A stretch of DNA of 64,000 bases, from the NCBI GenBank assembly GCA_015501595.1, contig JADNRX010000030.1:1-64000 (forward strand). Direction: 5' to 3'. The DNA is from Hymenopellis radicata. Its lineage: Eukaryota; Basidiomycota; Agaricomycetes; Agaricales; Physalacriaceae. Positions 23,624 through 38,700 of this stretch are shown one piece after another (position 1 is the stretch's first letter; every line of letters begins with the position of its first letter). A program made the position numbers and the translations under genes. Under the pieces are notes generated by a model. It did no database searches. It was not told the origin of the DNA and saw nothing but the letters and a program-made list of their open reading frames with translations.

Positions 23624-24881
23624 CTAGACCATCTTGCTGCGAAGGCAGACAACAGTGTGCGCCACGACCAACTCTCCTGTTTTGTGCTTGTTGTAAGCCT
23701 CGACAGCATCCAAACGATAGGGGAGCAACGCCTCCTCCAACTGAAGAGCTTCCTTGGTTGACATAGCAGGAGACCTGTCCTTGAAAGTCTCTTCCAGGAC
23801 ATCTGCGGGGTAGAAGTAGAACTATCGGAATCGTGTAAGACCAGGGCGAGAAGGTTTAATATGAGAAACGCACCGGTCCCATGCCCTCTTCTTGGTTCCT
23901 TTTGTACCCACCGATCACCTCTTCAGGCTCACTCTGGATCTTCCAGGTGTAAGTCAGAACGTCGGGGTTGTAGCCTGCGCTCTCGGACATTGTAATCATG
24001 TTGGAAATGGGAACACGTCCGCCCATCGACGAGATGATCGCTCCTTGTAGAGCCAGGAGCTCCCTAGCCTGGACCATGCAGAGCCAGTGAAGCGCGAGAA
24101 GGCTGTCGTTGGCAATGTTCACGACCTTCTCGTGGCGCTCTGGGACGTAGGTAGAAGACGTCTGTCCGGAAAAGAGCTTCCTCATCTTCGTGTCGAGAGG
24201 AATGTTGGGGAGATTCTCTAAAGGACGCAAACATGATGAGACCAAATTTATCACGTCCGAGTCAAGAAACTTGCCATATATCAAGTCAAAGCTGATAGGC
24301 TTAACTTGAAGAGGAGTGCACAGATCACCGGGGAGCGCGATCATGGAGTTCACGACCTTGGCGAGAGCGGGTTGACCCTCAGTAGCCGCGAAAACGTTGC
24401 CAGCAGCGGCTTGTACGACGGCGGGGTGCAAGTCGGTCATGGCGAGTTGCTCCAAAGGGAAGACTTCAAGAGCACCGACCGCATCGAGGCCAGAGCCCGT
24501 ACCAATCGTCGCGAACTTGGTGACCTTGTTTCCAGAGTCCCTGTGCGCGATAAAGGAAGGAACAGCAACACTGGCCACCCAATCGCGACGCGGCTCAGCG
24601 ACTTTGGGAAGATACGTGAGCTACGAACACATGGATCAGTACGTTGGCAAAAGCGAACAAAAGTGATATATTCTGACCTTGGTCAGCTTAACTGTGAAGT
24701 CTTCGTTGACCTTTTTGGCAGAGCCTATACAATAGAACTTGGAAAAGTTGACGTCAACTTCTGTCAGGTTGGAGTAGAGCTCTGTGTTGGACTCGTCGCT
24801 GAAGAAATTTCAACATCTCGGCGAAACACGCAGATGGCCAAAAACTCACACGTCGTGATGGGTGTGAGTGGGAATCGTCAT
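23624..24881 (-). CDS. SAM-dependent methyltransferase-like protein
   Basis: Five or more exons. The start MTIPTHTHHDV joins across an intron to DESNTELYSNLTEVDVNFSKFYC. A second intron leads to LTYLPKVAEPRRDWVASVAVPSF. The class I methyltransferase core is then visible: FATIGTGSGLDAVGALEV (motif I) and MTDLHPAVVQAAAGNV (motif II), with SFDLIYG after it. The C-terminal exon after an intron at GGGCCG reads FYFYPADVLEETFKDRSPA and ends VVCLRSKMV at TAG 23624. Its length is about 340 residues. The substrate is not known. The neighbour is an MFS transporter on the same strand, but nothing else here looks like a biosynthetic cluster. Confidence 0.7.
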
Positions 24882-25790
24882 CCTGAAATCGTGTACGAGG
24901 ACTAGTTGCGAAAGGTGTGAATGGGCTGAGTGCAGTACTCATCCCAGGCCCTCTCTCGGGCTTTTATAGCATGTCCGTCCAGCCACGTCGCGCTGGTTCG
25001 TGCATCCGTGGCAATTGGGTGGCACAGCACAACGCCATATGTCGACACGTACGCGCCTGCGTATTTCCACTCAGTTCGGCCCCTCCAGTCGGCTCGGACG
25101 CACGTTCAAGTTGACTGGCGCACTCGGAAACAGCGACTCCGCGGAGCCAATTGGACATTTAGTACACAGAACAGATCCACAGAAGGAAGGAAGGATTACG
25201 CGGCTCAATCCCATCGCAGAAAGGGAAAGCCGATAGACGCAACGTGTGGTAGACAGAAATTCCCGCCACAGAGAGAATTGCCGCATTTCAATGGGCGAAT
25301 AGAAGGGAGTAGCTCAAGCCGAATATTTACGAGAGACAAGGAGACTTTGGATCTCCGACGAAGACCGAGTATGCTTTGATGCTGGCAGTCATCTAGCGGT
25401 ATGGGGCGCATTGACAGAACGATGGTGATGACTTTCGGAATCGTATCGACCGTTGTTTGTGTATGTGTATGACTCGGAGTTGGAATGTTAGTAGTAAGAA
25501 CGAACAGGACGGTACTATGCTTACATGTACGACGGCTAGAATGGTCAGAACGGGATTACCACACAACTGCAGATGCAAGGTTTTCAAGTGCTCAAGATAT
25601 AACCTTCAGGCGCAAACTCCAAAATTAATCCTCACAAAAGGTAGTACATTGAAGAGAGTATTGTATAGCGGGCGGGCATAACTAAGACTATATACAAGAA
25701 GAAGACTGAGGCTAACGAACTAATGTAAAGGTCCTGTAGTAGATCAAGAATATGTATAAACAAAGGAGCGTCAAGACAATTTTTCAGCAC
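24882..25790. other. Intergenic region, about 0.9 kb
   Basis: It holds the promoter of the methyltransferase gene and the 3' flank of the MFS gene. The overlapping short ORFs on both strands have no family features. I see no RNA gene or repeat. Confidence 0.5.
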
Positions 25791-27630
25791 CTAATGGGCC
25801 CTTCGCAAAGCGTGCGGCAACATCATACTCGTTCTGATACCCGCAAGTGTCACGCCCAGCAGAATGACGAACACCAGGTACCCATTCAACAAATTGTGCT
25901 CAGTAGACAACGAGAACAGTGACGTGGCGAAGATCGGCGCAACAGTACGCGAGATCGTTCCCGCAGCCTGCCCTAGTCCATTCGTAACGGCAAGAGCAGC
26001 CTTACTAGGCGCACCATCGACGATGAACATGTGGCCCGTAGCTAAATCATCAACACCATCAGAACAGAATGAGTAACAAGACGCGGAAAAGACGCACCAA
26101 ACGACATATAAATCATACTATTGCAAAACAAGAACTGCACAACAATAAGCGTCCAAATCAAGCCGTTGACCTCGCCATAGGCGCGCGCGATGACATTCAT
26201 AATGATGAAAAGCGAGAACCCAATCAAGTGGCACGAATATCCAAAGATATGCACCCGACGTGGGCCAAAGCGCCTGATCAGCCTCGAAACCACAGATCCT
26301 TGCCACAGAACGTTGTACACGCCCCACACACCCATGATAGACCCGATCTCAAACGAGGAGAAGCCAAGACCGCCGTTCGCGATGGAAGTGCTGTACATGA
26401 GCGGGATGAGGACCAAGTACGAGGTTTCTGTGAAGAGAAGGAGAGAAAAGCAGCCGAGGGGGACGAGGACTTGGCGAATCATCAGAGAGCGGATGGATGG
26501 AGCCTCCATGGATTCGTCCTTGTTGTTGCGCTCGTCATCCGAGGCCTGTTCAATAGCACTGTAGCTTCGCACTTCATCCCCCGTAGGGGCTGAATCCTTG
26601 GTCCCATACGACGGGTGCGTCTGCAGTAGAAAAGTCTTAGCTGACATATCACCTAGACGAGTTCCAAAAACGACTAACCTCCTTCAACCCGACGAGCGCG
26701 ATGGAAAAGAACAAGAACGCAAGAGCTCCAGCGATGAGGCAGGGAAGGAGGTATGGGTGTTGTCGGAGAATCGCAATCTTTCCAAACGATTCGGGCCATT
26801 GGGCTTCCGGGTTCGCAAACACACCACCAATGATGGGACTACGAAGCCACGTTGGTTAGACTTTCATCAATAGCGCTGGGTGTCAAATAGTATTTACCCC
26901 ATAGTCGAACCCAAACTCCACATGAGCGGAATAAGACCAAACACCTCGGCCATATTCGTAGAGTCAGAAAGCTAAAACGAAAACACGTTGGTTTATTAGC
27001 CTCTGATGACGTGCAAATCCCTAACGTACTTCAGCCATAACGCTCTTCGAGACACCTAAACCGCAGATCAATTTCTAGCTACACACGCGCTAGTGCACGG
27101 GAGAGAAACCGGACTAACCAATATTGCCATTAAACGCGCCCTGCGCAAAGCGACAAAAAACAAGCGGCCAAAACGAGGTGGATATCCCAAAGCCCAGCAT
27201 GGCAAATGCCAGTCCAAGCGGCCCAATCAGTAGAATGGGTCTACGGCCAAAACGATCCGAGGCACGGCCCCAGAGGAGCACAGTAACGCACTCGGCCATG
27301 AAGAAGACGGATTCCTGAGTCATGACATTGATTACAAAACCTTTCTTCGGAACCTAGAACAAGACTCACAACGATCCCAGCGAAATACCCCGTAGCTTTC
27401 TCATCGCCGTTCGTCACGCCCGTCTCGCGCACGAACTGGGCAATGAAGGGATAAATCACCGTAGCGGTTATTGGCTCTGCCAGCTGTATCAAAAAAGCGA
27501 TAAAGAGCTGCATTTTAGGGAGCGGCGTGCGCGCGCGCTCTTTTTGAGATTGAAGCGACGTCGTCTCGTTCGCATCGCTGTCTGCGCAGGTGTCCGAACC
27601 AGAATGCGAGCGGGAGCGGACTGAAGACAT
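25791..27630 (-). CDS. Major facilitator superfamily transporter
   Basis: A 12-span membrane transporter. The cytosolic N-terminus is acidic and Ser-rich (MSSVRSRSHSGSDTCADSD). Then come TM1 (MQLFIAFLIQLAEPITATVIYPFI) and the MFS motif A between TM2 and TM3 (GRASDRFGRRPILL). TM4-5 carry FCRFAQGAFNGNIG. A charged central loop contains SAPTGDEVRSYSAIEQASDDE. The second half has VLVPLGCFSLLLFTETSYL, SRLIRRFGPRRVHIFGY and GLGQAAGTISRTVAPIFATSLF. It ends MMLPHALRRAH at 25791. Sequence style matches the fungal tetracycline-resistance-like/ZIFL branch (yeast YCR023C type). The substrate is not known. Six or seven exons. Confidence 0.88.
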
Positions 27631-28582
27631 AGTAGTGGGAAGGAGGGAAAGGAGTGACGATGGTGGTGGTGGTGGTGGTGGACGTCAGAGATAGAGCTCG
27701 GTACGGGACTAGTACGGGTACAGAGAGACCTTGATCCCAAAAGCGATATAGTAGCCCCGACTCCAAAGGCCCATGCTCGGAAGGAGTAACAGTGACGCGG
27801 GAGATGGTGCGAAGATCCCGTACGCGATGCATACCTCCGTCAGCAGAGTCTCCTCAGGCGCCAAGCTTGCGCATAGTACAACAAACCCGCAGCGAACAGC
27901 AGGGCATACTCGGACATGTCATACTTGGTACTGACAAGTGGCATCAGCCGGAGGCCGACACTCAAAGCAATAACAAAACTCACAAACGGTGGGTAGTATA
28001 GCGGCCGAGAAGAAATGAACCGATGATCGCCTTCAGATATGCGTATTCGGAAGCTCGCGAGGTTCGGTATTCATGCATATGTTGAACACTAACTCCTTGA
28101 TCGTATGTCGAGCAGTCATGTAGTCTTTCCATTCTCCCTGTCAAGGAAATTACCCCGCCGTCTAAACTACAGCGCCTTCGTCGGCAAGGAGGTACTTACG
28201 CCTAAGACGTTTAACCTCCTTCATGCACATTGTCAATGGAATAAATCTTATTCATGAAGAAAACTTACGTTTACAGAAGCCGGAAAGCCAGGCAACCACC
28301 ACAAACGTGCCAGTAACAATGCGACGCCCTCGGGTGTTCGTACGAATCACTGATTCCGAAGCTATGTCTAAAAACTTCGCGCTACGTCGCGGGATGCCGA
28401 AAAAGCCACGGATACAGGCATGCGTTCAATACGAGAGGTTATCCGCTTCAATCCATTCCAATGTTAGGTCGCCCTGATGGTAAGCCGAATACCTCCAGAA
28501 TCACATACTAATCCAGGAAAGCGCGGTTTTTAAATGCTTTGGCTACAGTCTCGAAAGACTGGGAAGAGCCGGCTGTTGACAA
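27631..28582. other. Intergenic region with divergent promoters
   Basis: It lies between the MFS gene (-) and the hydrolase gene (+). A (GTG)n-like trinucleotide run lies at about 27661-27682. No convincing gene; ORFs are short and unlike known families. Confidence 0.5.
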
Positions 28583-29743
28583 ATGGGTTCCCTCCCACCC
28601 GTCCAATACGTTCCTCCCTCCACACGGTGGGGCTCGCCCACCAGTGCGACGCATCGCGCGATCTGTCTGCATGGGCTCACGTCCTCTTCCCAGGTGTGGT
28701 GCGGCATTGCCGAGCGGCTCGCTGAAGAGGGTAAGCACCCGCCGTCCTCGCCACGGATGTAGTGTATCTCAATAGACCATAGGTTACGCGTTAACCGCGC
28801 CCGACCTCCTGGGTCACGGTCTTGGCCGACGTCCAGCTCCAGACGCATCATACTCCGTACACGCCTATGCCGAAGACATCATGCCCCTCCTCTGCCAAGA
28901 GCAGAACGCGCTTCCATACGACACGGTGCTTGGACACTCGTATGGCGGCGCGATTGCGCTTGTGCTGGCACCGCTGATGCTTGCTGCCGGCGCACCTTTC
29001 GTTCACGTCGTACTAGTAGAGCCTGCACTCGAGCTCGACGCGACGCAGCTCGAGGGCATGCGAATAGGCTCGATCGACGAGGTGACGAGGGTACGCACGT
29101 GGGAGAAGTATATGGAGGAGAACCCGCGCTGGGGAGAACGCGATGCGCGCGCAAAGACCTTCGGAGCGGGGCTGTGTTGGCCTGAGACGGCGGACGAGAC
29201 GTGTAAGGTAGGAAGTCATTTCGTTCTTTCGCCGCTGCTGTAAGATGACTGAGATGGGGGAAACAGCAAAACAACCCGTGGTCATTCACGCATCTCATGC
29301 CACCGCCGTCGCCTCGAATACGGGTAACGATACTCGCAGCGGATCCGGGGCTGGAGCCGTATTTCACGCCACATGAGACCGCGGCGATGAACAGGACGCG
29401 CCCTGACGTGCGCACGATCGTCATTCCGAATTGCTCGCATGGGATGCCGAGGGAGGTACCTGAGGCTGTTGTACAACACGTCCTGGCAGTACGGCGGGCA
29501 TGGAGTCCAGATATCCATGGCCAGACACCGGCTGTTTCCAACGAGGATGCGACTATGGAAGAGTGCGACGTTGCGAGTCTTCAGAAGACCGTGGCGGCAC
29601 ATGGGGTTGGAAGAAAGCGACATCCTGCGTTCGCTGGTAAGTGTCTCAATTTTTCATCGTTTGAGATGGAGGCTCATGGTGCGCAGTGGGTTCCTCTTGA
29701 AGGGTATACAATGTGCGGCGGATTCTGGGCAAGATTTCATTAG
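28583..29743 (+). CDS. Alpha/beta hydrolase
   Basis: The ATG at 28583 has an in-frame TGA two codons upstream. Exon 1 (28583-28730) ends in the oxyanion block CLHGLTSSSQVWCGIAERLAEE. After a 52-nt intron comes GYALTAPDLLGHGLGRRPAPD, then the nucleophile elbow GHSYGG. The catalytic acid is probably in ILAADPGLEPYF, and the His in IPNCSHGMPREVP. This gives a complete Ser-Asp-His set, so the protein is probably an active esterase or hydrolase of unknown substrate. The 3' end is ambiguous. The frame runs to TAG 29743, but a possible intron (29638-29686) would end the protein at TGA 29700. About 300-330 residues. Confidence 0.82.
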
Positions 29744-30999
29744 TTAGAATGAACGAGAGAAATGTCTTCCACCTTCTCAATTTGAATGATACCACTTTTT
29801 GCGCCGACATGGTTGTTGCGCGACTCACGCCGGCAATATCCGGACACGGTCGGAGAATACGGACCGACGAGTTTTCAGCTTCGCTCTTGACATCCATAAC
29901 AAAACGCGTTTATTCGGAGAGGCCGTTCACTGTGCCACACGTTTCGACATAGAGAGTCTGTATTCACCTGGCAACATTCAAGGACTTCAAGCACGATGAT
30001 GCCAATAAAGACGCGCCCATTGTATTTCAGGAGAGGGTCCGCATCTTGTGTGGCAGACGGACAACGACGCGAGATGTAAGTAAGCACACAATGCCCAACC
30101 AATTGTCTCCTTTGTCTGAGACATCCATTGCTCACTCTGCTGTACTTTCTCTTTGGCACCGTAACGCATTTACATCGCGTTATCCATCTTCTTGCCTTCC
30201 TAACTTCCTTTGTTCTAGTTGGCACATCGTTAACACCGACTCGGAGTTGGACCAACCCTCGAATCATCGCCCAGTAAACGAGAAAGCGTTACAGCGTTCA
30301 GCCTATTATCGCCTCGGAATGGGTTTTGGTTGGAAGCTCATCCGTCCAGTGGCGAGATGCGAGCTTTCACGCCTCTATTTCTGAACGATTGTTTTCCAAG
30401 TCCGACCTGTTTACGCGTTATGGAACAGCGCGCTGCTCCCATCGGCTAGAAGCTCCAGTACAATACGCGGGCCCGCGAACGTTCATCACTTTAGCATCTT
30501 CTAGGATGCCACCAGAGCCATCGAACATTCCTTCGAGTTCCGATGAATACGTACGTCGTTCACCGGTAACCGCCACACCGACCCGCTATCCAGAAAGCGC
30601 AAGCGATAAACAATGTTGGAGTCGGAGTACACGAATCCCGAATCCACTGAAGAGGTTACGTGAACTAAACGTTAACTCTAAAGCCGACGTGTTCGCATCG
30701 TCCAAAACCGCGAGCGCGCGATCTGATCTGATTCTGTCTCCTCCGACTCGCGTCCAGGGTCTGGCATCTCCGCTCCTGGATCTCTGAGCAAACGTTCCGG
30801 CGGGAGTGTCGCATTGCCTGTGGCGTAAAGGCGACAATGACTGACTGATGGATGACTCGGAAAAGTTTGAGGGAAGCGAGTACGGGTGTGTACGTACGCC
30901 GACTTGCCTTGAAAGTCGGGGGAAGGAAAGAGCCTGAACAGCTCTACTACCCTTGCCGTCGACGTCCTTGTCCCCATACACGCACAGACAATCCAAGCA
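29744..30999. other. Intergenic region with one weak ORF
   Basis: The only ORF worth noting begins at ATG 30506 (94 residues to 30787). It is Ser/Pro-rich and disordered, with TPTRYP and LSPPTRVQG motifs, but no domain, introns or family. I do not call it a gene. The rest is promoter for MET17. Confidence 0.4.
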
Positions 31000-34024
<3,025 letters not shown>

Positions 34025-34221
34025 AGTTGTTTGTAGTTTTCTGGCTAATTCATTAGAGACTCTTTCCCATCGCGAGTCCAATAATACATGTGAACGAAGT
34101 TGAAAACAGGCATGCTTCTGCAACAACCTGCTTCGCATTAAGATGGCCTGATCGCACAGTGGTAGATAGAGATCGACGACGGGGGCCCAGGAGATAATTG
34201 CGCCACACATTGCCTTGTCAT

Positions 34222-34321
34222 GGCTCAATGGTCTAGTAGCATGATTCCTGCTTCGGGTAACACACCGCGCTTACGTAAGCGTTCAGTGCAGGAGGTCGCG
34301 GGTTCAATTCCCGCTTGAGCC
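34222..34321 (+). tRNA. tRNA-Pro(CGG) with intron
   Basis: The acceptor arm GGCTCAA pairs with TTGAGCC. The D arm (TGGTCTAGTAGCATGA) and the B box (GGTTCAATTCC) are clear. The anticodon loop TTCGGGT between CCTGC and GCAGG holds CGG, and an intron of about 28 nt follows the base after the anticodon. A TTTT run downstream can end Pol III transcription. The discriminator base is C at 34322. Confidence 0.9.
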
Positions 34322-34322
34322 C

Positions 34323-34742
34323 TATATCTCTGGTGTAGGTGTTTTGCTCGACGAAGCTAAGCAAGGGAGCGAGTCGGGACTCGGTGAGATCAGGATTCAG
34401 AGGATTTGCTCATCTTGCGACGACCTCAGATAGGAACTGTGATCGTGATTACTGTAACACTGGGTGTGTGTGTGTGTCAAGTTTTGTGTCTCATCTCCAT
34501 CTTGGCAAGTTGTAAGTTATCGCTTATAGGACGAGACAGATGGATTCGTGCTCATATCGTCTATCAAAGACTGCAACATCTGTCAATGGCTAAGTAGTCT
34601 TATCATGCGACAGCTTAAGCCTTAAGATGTAGTAAGAGCACCACATGATTTCAGGTGACTGATTTGGGCAGGTGACTGTGCTTGTGTGGCGAGATGCTCC
34701 CCCCGATCAAGAAGGCCAATCTCACGCCACACAGGACTACAC
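34323..34742. other. Spacer between tRNA-Pro and tRNA-Ser
   Basis: It contains a short (GT)n run near 34464-34477 and no gene. The zone 45-57 bp past the tRNA-Pro holds no MITE. Confidence 0.5.
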
Positions 34743-34843
34743 GGCGCTATAGCCAAGTGGTTACGGCGACAGATTAGAATGTGATGTTTGAGATTGGTAA
34801 TCTGTTCCTCTTTGAGGGCGCAGGTTCAAATCCTGCTGGCGTC
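34743..34843 (+). tRNA. tRNA-Ser(AGA) with intron
   Basis: The acceptor strand GGCGCTA pairs with TGGCGTC (two G-T pairs). The anticodon stem ACAGA/TCTGT encloses TTAGAA, so the anticodon is AGA, and an intron of about 20 nt follows. A long variable arm (TTCCTCTTTGAGG) confirms a class II tRNA. B box GGTTCAAATCC. Discriminator G at 34844. A TTTTT terminator lies about 20 bp downstream. Confidence 0.92.
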
Positions 34844-34896
34844 GGTGCGTTGATCGTGAATTCATTTTTACTTGCAGGCAGCAGCCTTAATTGACA

Positions 34897-35216
34897 TAGG
34901 GTGGCGCAGTAAACCTACGCCTCCGGTAAGTAACGGTTAGTAACCTACCTCCCTCCCGAGCCGCGGTTTCGATACGGTTTCTTACCGTTACTTACCGGCA
35001 CGTGATTTTATCATGTGACTGCCGCGCGCCACTCCGCCCGCCTCCCGCCCGCCCTTCCTGGTCCCCAGCGGCGCCCTACAAGTCACATGATAAAGTCATG
35101 TGCATGGTAAGTAACACCCCTCCTCGAGGTGGCCTGTTACTTACCAGTAACTTACCGGTAACTTACCGGTCCGAAACCCAAGTGTATCAAAACTAAGGGT
35201 TTACTGCGCCACCCTA
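34897..35216. mobile_element. hAT-type MITE, family A
   Basis: A 320-bp element with ends TAGGGTGGCGCAGTAAACC and its complement. It is flanked by a perfect 8-bp duplication AATTGACA (34889-34896 and 35217-35224). It has no ORF. Subterminal copies of the word GGTAAGTAAC and its complement lie on both arms. The centre is bounded by CACGTGA/CATGTGA palindromes. The 8-bp duplication and short TIR fit the hAT superfamily. It starts 45 bp (target) past the tRNA-Ser 3' end. Confidence 0.9.
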
Positions 35217-35236
35217 AATTGACAATCAACCTATTA

Positions 35237-35698
35237 TAGGGTTGCGCAGTATATTGCCCGAGGCGGTTAGTAACCACGGCGGAATATACTACCCTCATTT
35301 TGGGGTATGTTATTAACGGTTAGTAACTGTTATTAACCGCGCACGTGATACAATGTGGCGTATTTTCCCGGTCTGAGGCAAAAATTTCTTCTCGGGCCCT
35401 CAGAAACCTATCCAGTGGCTTCAAAGTCATCTAATTCGAGTTCTACTGATCCTCTAATGAATCTATGTGGTCTAGTGGCTCATTACCCGCCCTCTTGCCC
35501 GCAATCACCCTCCTCCCCGCCGATCCCGCCCCAACGCGCCCACCACACCCCACCTGTTCACATGACTGCATCATGTGATGGGTTAATAACTGCCCAAAAA
35601 CTTACCTCTCGAAGGGGTGTTATTAACCCGGTTAATAACCGTTAATAACTGGTTAAATATCGAACGGCGCGATATTATAGGTATCCTGCGCAACCCTA
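35237..35698. mobile_element. hAT-type MITE, family B
   Basis: A 462-bp element with ends TAGGGTTGCGCAGTATA and TATCCTGCGCAACCCTA (inverted over the first 13 bases). It is flanked by a perfect 8-bp duplication ACCTATTA (35229-35236 and 35699-35706). Its subterminal word is GGTTATTAACGG and relatives, with ACGTGATACAATGTGG and CACATGACTGCATCATGTG motifs inside. Its target is only 4 bp from that of family A. A relative in the opposite orientation lies at 53258. Confidence 0.9.
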
Positions 35699-35779
35699 AC
35701 CTATTAGGATCAGTTCACTCATATTGAATTTACAGTCCACATGTACATGCAAGACATCTCCCAAATATGTACATTTACA

Positions 35780-38700
35780 CTAACCTCTCCTCCGTCCACC
35801 CACCTCGTCACCCTCAGCCTCAAAGTAACCCACACCCTCCAACCACTTGATACACTCCCTCGCGCCCTCCTCCGTAACCGACATACCCTCCCACTCCTCC
35901 TCACTGCCCAACAACTCCTTGAGAGCCTCCCCTCCGACAGGCGGACTGCCCCAAAACAACGTCTCCAGCACATGCCCCAGCGGGGCGAGGGGCGATCCCT
36001 CCGGCAGACGCCCAATATACTCTTGCAGCGGCACGAGGGGGACACCCACAATCTCATGCAGATCATCAAACGACAGCAAACTCGGCGCCGTCACATCCAC
36101 ACCGCCCACCGCCTGCACGCACAGCGCCGCTTTCACCATAACCCCCGCCGCGGCGCGCACGTGCACAATGTTCAGCGTTCCGGGCGCCGCGGGCGCGCAG
36201 CCCACCAGCCGCGAGGTCTTGACGACGCGCCATATAAAGTCGTCCGTGTTGCAGCGCCCCCCGGGCTGCTCCCCGCCGACATAGCAGCACCGCACGACGC
36301 ACCCCGCCATGCCCCGCGCCTGCGCCGCCCGCATCAGCGCCTCGCACACCCACTTGCTCTGCGTATACCCATTCGCCAGCGGCGTCTCGAGTGTCCCCGT
36401 GGAGGACACGAACACGAGGCGCTTGCGCATCTGCATGAGCTCGAGGAGGGAGAGCACGTTCGCGGCGCGGACACGGCCGTAGGGATGTGTCCAGTGTACG
36501 AGCGCGCCGTTGTGCAGCAGCACGTCGCACGAGGAGACGAGCGCGTAGTCCGCTTCGGAGAGTCCCAGCCGCGGGAGCGCCAGGTCCCCAGAGACTACGT
36601 GCAATTTTGGTGAGGGAGGCAAGGCCGATCGTACGAGGCATACGACCTTTGTTATACTGGGCTCGGCGAGAAGACCTTGGAGGATGTATCCGCCCAAGTA
36701 TCCCGTCGCGCCAGTGAGGAAAACGGTCTTTGGTGGCGATGCGAGCGGGAACGAGGCAGGGATGGACGGGAGGAGACGCGCGACGTCGGACGTGTAGTCG
36801 TCCTCGTTGGGAATATTGCCTTGGATGAACGCTGCGCAGCCCCGGACGGTGGACTCGTAGACGGCCTTGTACGGGAGCGGCTTGAATGCGAGGCGGAGGG
36901 CCTGTAGGAGCTGAGGAGCGAGGATCGAGTGTCCGCCGAGGTCGAGGAAGGGCGTCGTGAGGGGGACACGGAAGCCAAAGAGGTTGGTCCAAATCTCGCG
37001 GACTTTTTCTTCGAGCTCGGTTCCTTGCTCTTCCCCGTACGACGGAGGGGGCCATGGAAGAGCAGGCTTGTCGACTTTGCCGTTGGGATTGAGAGGAAGC
37101 GAAGGGAGTGATATGAGGTCTGAGAAAGGTCAGCATGCATTTACAAGAAGAGAAGGAACTCACGAGTGGGAACACTATAAGCAGGCAGTCTCTCCTTTAA
37201 CCACTTCCTCACGTCTCCCTCGCCCACGTAATAAGTAACCAACATGCCCTCCTTGACGAGCGTTGCAGCAGCCGTGACACCCTGACATGCGCGAAGCACA
37301 ACATCCACCTCGCCCAACTCGACGCGATACCCCCGAATCTTCACCAAGTTATCCTTGCGCCCCGAACACTCGACATTCCCATCAGCAAGGTACCGCCCCA
37401 GATCACCACTCTTGTACATCCTATCCCTCGGACCCTTCCATTTAATGGAGAGAGTATCAGCAATCGGCTCCGTCCTAAACCAGTTGGCCCAAAACTTGTC
37501 ACCGCCCTCCACCCCCAAATATCCCTCACTCATCCCCCCACTGCGCACATAAATCTCCCCCACCTCGCCCACACCACACAGCCTTTTGGTCGTCGGATTC
37601 ACCACGAGCAGCTGGACACCCCTCATCCCCTTCCCCGCTGGAATAACATCCTTCACCTCCTGCATCCCTCCCTCCGCCTCGATAGCGTAGTAGGACACCG
37701 CCCTCTGCGTCTCTGTACTCCCATACATATTGATGATCCTCGCATTCGGACACAGCCTCCTCACCCGCTCGCAGTCCCCCTTGGTGAGGATATCCCCCGT
37801 CAAAAAGGCGTTCCTCAACGAGGGCATCGTCCCCTCCTGGCTTTGACACATAATCCCCGCCATGCCAGGGGTCATGTGTGCCGTGGTGATGGCGCACTCT
37901 TTCATCCACCCCGCGAGGGCGCCGCCTTCACCTCTGTATGTGGCCTCAGAGGGGATATAGAGTCGTGCTCCAAAGAAGAGCGGAGTGAAGAGGTCGCGCT
38001 GGATCGGGTCGTGCGCGATGCCGCTGAGCATGGCGAATCTCGCCGACGAGTCCAACCCGAAGCGGCTGCCCATGAATGGGTAAAAGGCGGTGAGCGAGTG
38101 GTGTCGGCCTTGAACACCCTTGGGCGTGCCGGTACTCCCGCTCGTAAACGTGAGTGTCGCGATGGAGTCTGGGCCGAGACTGACAGCGTCGTATTCTTCT
38201 TCTTCGCAGTCCTCGACTTTCAGTCCTTCTACTTTGAGGACGTGATCGCCCAGAGCATCCCAGACTTGTTGACACACCTTTCCTGCGCGTTCAATGGCGA
38301 CAAATCCCTTCGGATGGGCGACGTCGACGTACAATGCCTGACGAAGAGGTGGGTACGCAGGATCCACGATGCAGAGGACCTAGGGAGGATTAGAGGAGGA
38401 AGGAACAAAAGAAGAAAAACTCACTCCACCAGCCATGAGGATACCCAGAGCACACACCAGCATCTCCACCCCGCGGAACGCGTACACCATCACGACGTCG
38501 CCTTCCTTGATACCCTCCAGCCGCCGGGACAACGCTCGTGCAGCACGGTGAATCGCTGCGTAACTGTACTCTTTTACGTCCTCCCCGGAGTAGTCAACCA
38601 AGCACACCCTCTCGTCTCCCCCGTCCCTCGCAAAGCGCGTAAACACATCCGTAATCGCGCCCTGCCATTCGCACCAACCCAAGTCCGCCGCGGGGTCCGG

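Noticed and set aside
24306..24905. A 199-codon plus-strand ORF opposite the methyltransferase
   Set aside because: Composition is Arg/Glu/Gly-rich without motifs, and the minus strand has clear methyltransferase motifs.
23624..27630. A secondary-metabolite cluster (methyltransferase plus MFS transporter)
   Set aside because: Only two genes, no core synthase nearby; the neighbours are housekeeping genes.
34464..34477. A (GT)n run between two tRNA genes
   Set aside because: Ordinary short microsatellite with no link to neighbouring features.
36066..37175. A 369-codon ORF overlapping LYS2 in another frame of the same strand
   Set aside because: High GC and codon bias open all frames here; the Lys2 frame has every expected motif.
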